NCBI GenBank assembly: GCA_937913075.1 | Contig: CALEPU010000203.1 | Coordinates: forward strand, 1 to 21,524 | Length of the DNA stretch: 21,524 bases | Reading direction: 5' to 3' | From: an uncultured Clostridia bacterium | GTDB lineage: Bacteria; Bacillota; Clostridia; Christensenellales; CAG-138 | Part shown: positions 21,409-21,524 of the stretch, in pieces | Layout of the letters: every line of letters starts with the position of its first letter | How positions within the stretch are numbered: position 1 is the first letter of the stretch | Translations under genes and position numbers: made by a program | Notes under the pieces: generated by a model | The model's database searches: none | Told to the model about the DNA's origin: nothing | The model's input: the letters and a program-made list of their open reading frames with translations, nothing else

Positions 21409-21524
21409 AAGAGGTACTACCTATTTTATAATTACCGTTTTGAAATTTTGTCCGTGCCGCTTTTTGACACAATATGTTGTGTAATGGCAGCGGCTGTGAA
21501 TACAATCGGCTAAAAATGCTTATT
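21409..21524 (+). other. AT-rich region after lgt with palindrome and promoter-like boxes
   Basis: No gene is seen up to the window end. A perfect inverted repeat ACACAA-TATG-TTGTGT lies at 21467-21482 and overlaps a TTGACA at 21464-21469. The match TTGTGT (21477-21482), 18 bases, TACAAT (21501-21506) could be a plus-strand promoter for a gene outside the window. After the lgt stop, AGGT-ACT-ACCT followed by ATTTTAT is at best a very weak terminator. Confidence 0.3.

Noticed and set aside
1..21524. CRISPR arrays, insertion sequences, tRNA or rRNA genes, prophage or defence genes
   Set aside because: No direct repeat series, transposase motifs, tRNA-like cloverleaf or phage genes were seen. 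Apart from the spacers described, the window is dense housekeeping coding sequence.

Overview
The window is a piece of a Clostridia (Firmicutes) chromosome, probably Oscillospiraceae/Ruminococcaceae-like. The evidence is the gene order secY-adk-map-KOW protein-infA-rpmJ-rpsM-rpsK-rpsD, a zinc-type S14 (61 aa), zinc-type S4, L36 and Adk, strong AAGGAGG-type Shine-Dalgarno (SD) sites, and a queT gene behind a preQ1-III-like riboswitch. The genus cannot be fixed from the sequence. Almost everything is on the minus strand; lgt is the only plus-strand gene.

Positions 20632-21408 (+): lgt, with its own sigma-A-type promoter, diverging from tilS. Positions 20430-14674 (-): a compact run tilS-hpt-galE-LCP protein-diacylglycerol-kinase-like gene-queT, apparently one transcription unit from a promoter at 20480-20508. 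queT also has a structured leader at 15225-15304 whose hairpin, inserted second hairpin and A-rich tail leading into the SD look like a preQ1-III riboswitch.

Positions 14673-14155: a 519-base non-coding stretch with a possible queT terminator hairpin, a sigma-A-type promoter with an AT-rich upstream region, and a leader of about 385 nt before rpsJ. The leader holds a series of hairpins, a pair of interleaved complementary segments (pseudoknot or switch), and a hairpin shortly before the rpsJ SD.

Positions 14154-1: the S10-spc-alpha ribosomal protein supercluster in canonical order: rpsJ, rplC, rplD, rplW, rplB, rpsS, rplV, rpsC, rplP, rpmC, rpsQ, rplN, rplX, rplE, rpsN(Z), rpsH, rplF, rplR, rpsE, rpmD, rplO, secY, adk, map, KOW protein, infA, rpmJ, rpsM, rpsK, rpsD (cut by the window edge). 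The genes are separated by a few bases or overlap. Two breaks stand out. A perfect-consensus promoter (TTGACA, 17 bp, TATAAT) lies at the 3' end of map, just before the KOW-infA-rpmJ-rpsM group. A 243-nt non-coding spacer between rpmJ and rpsM can fold into a long hairpin flanked by competing pairings, at the place where E. coli has its S4-controlled alpha-operon leader.

The protein-coding content is ordinary. The parts worth a second look are RNA-level: the rpmJ-rpsM spacer, the rpsJ leader, the queT riboswitch and the internal promoter.
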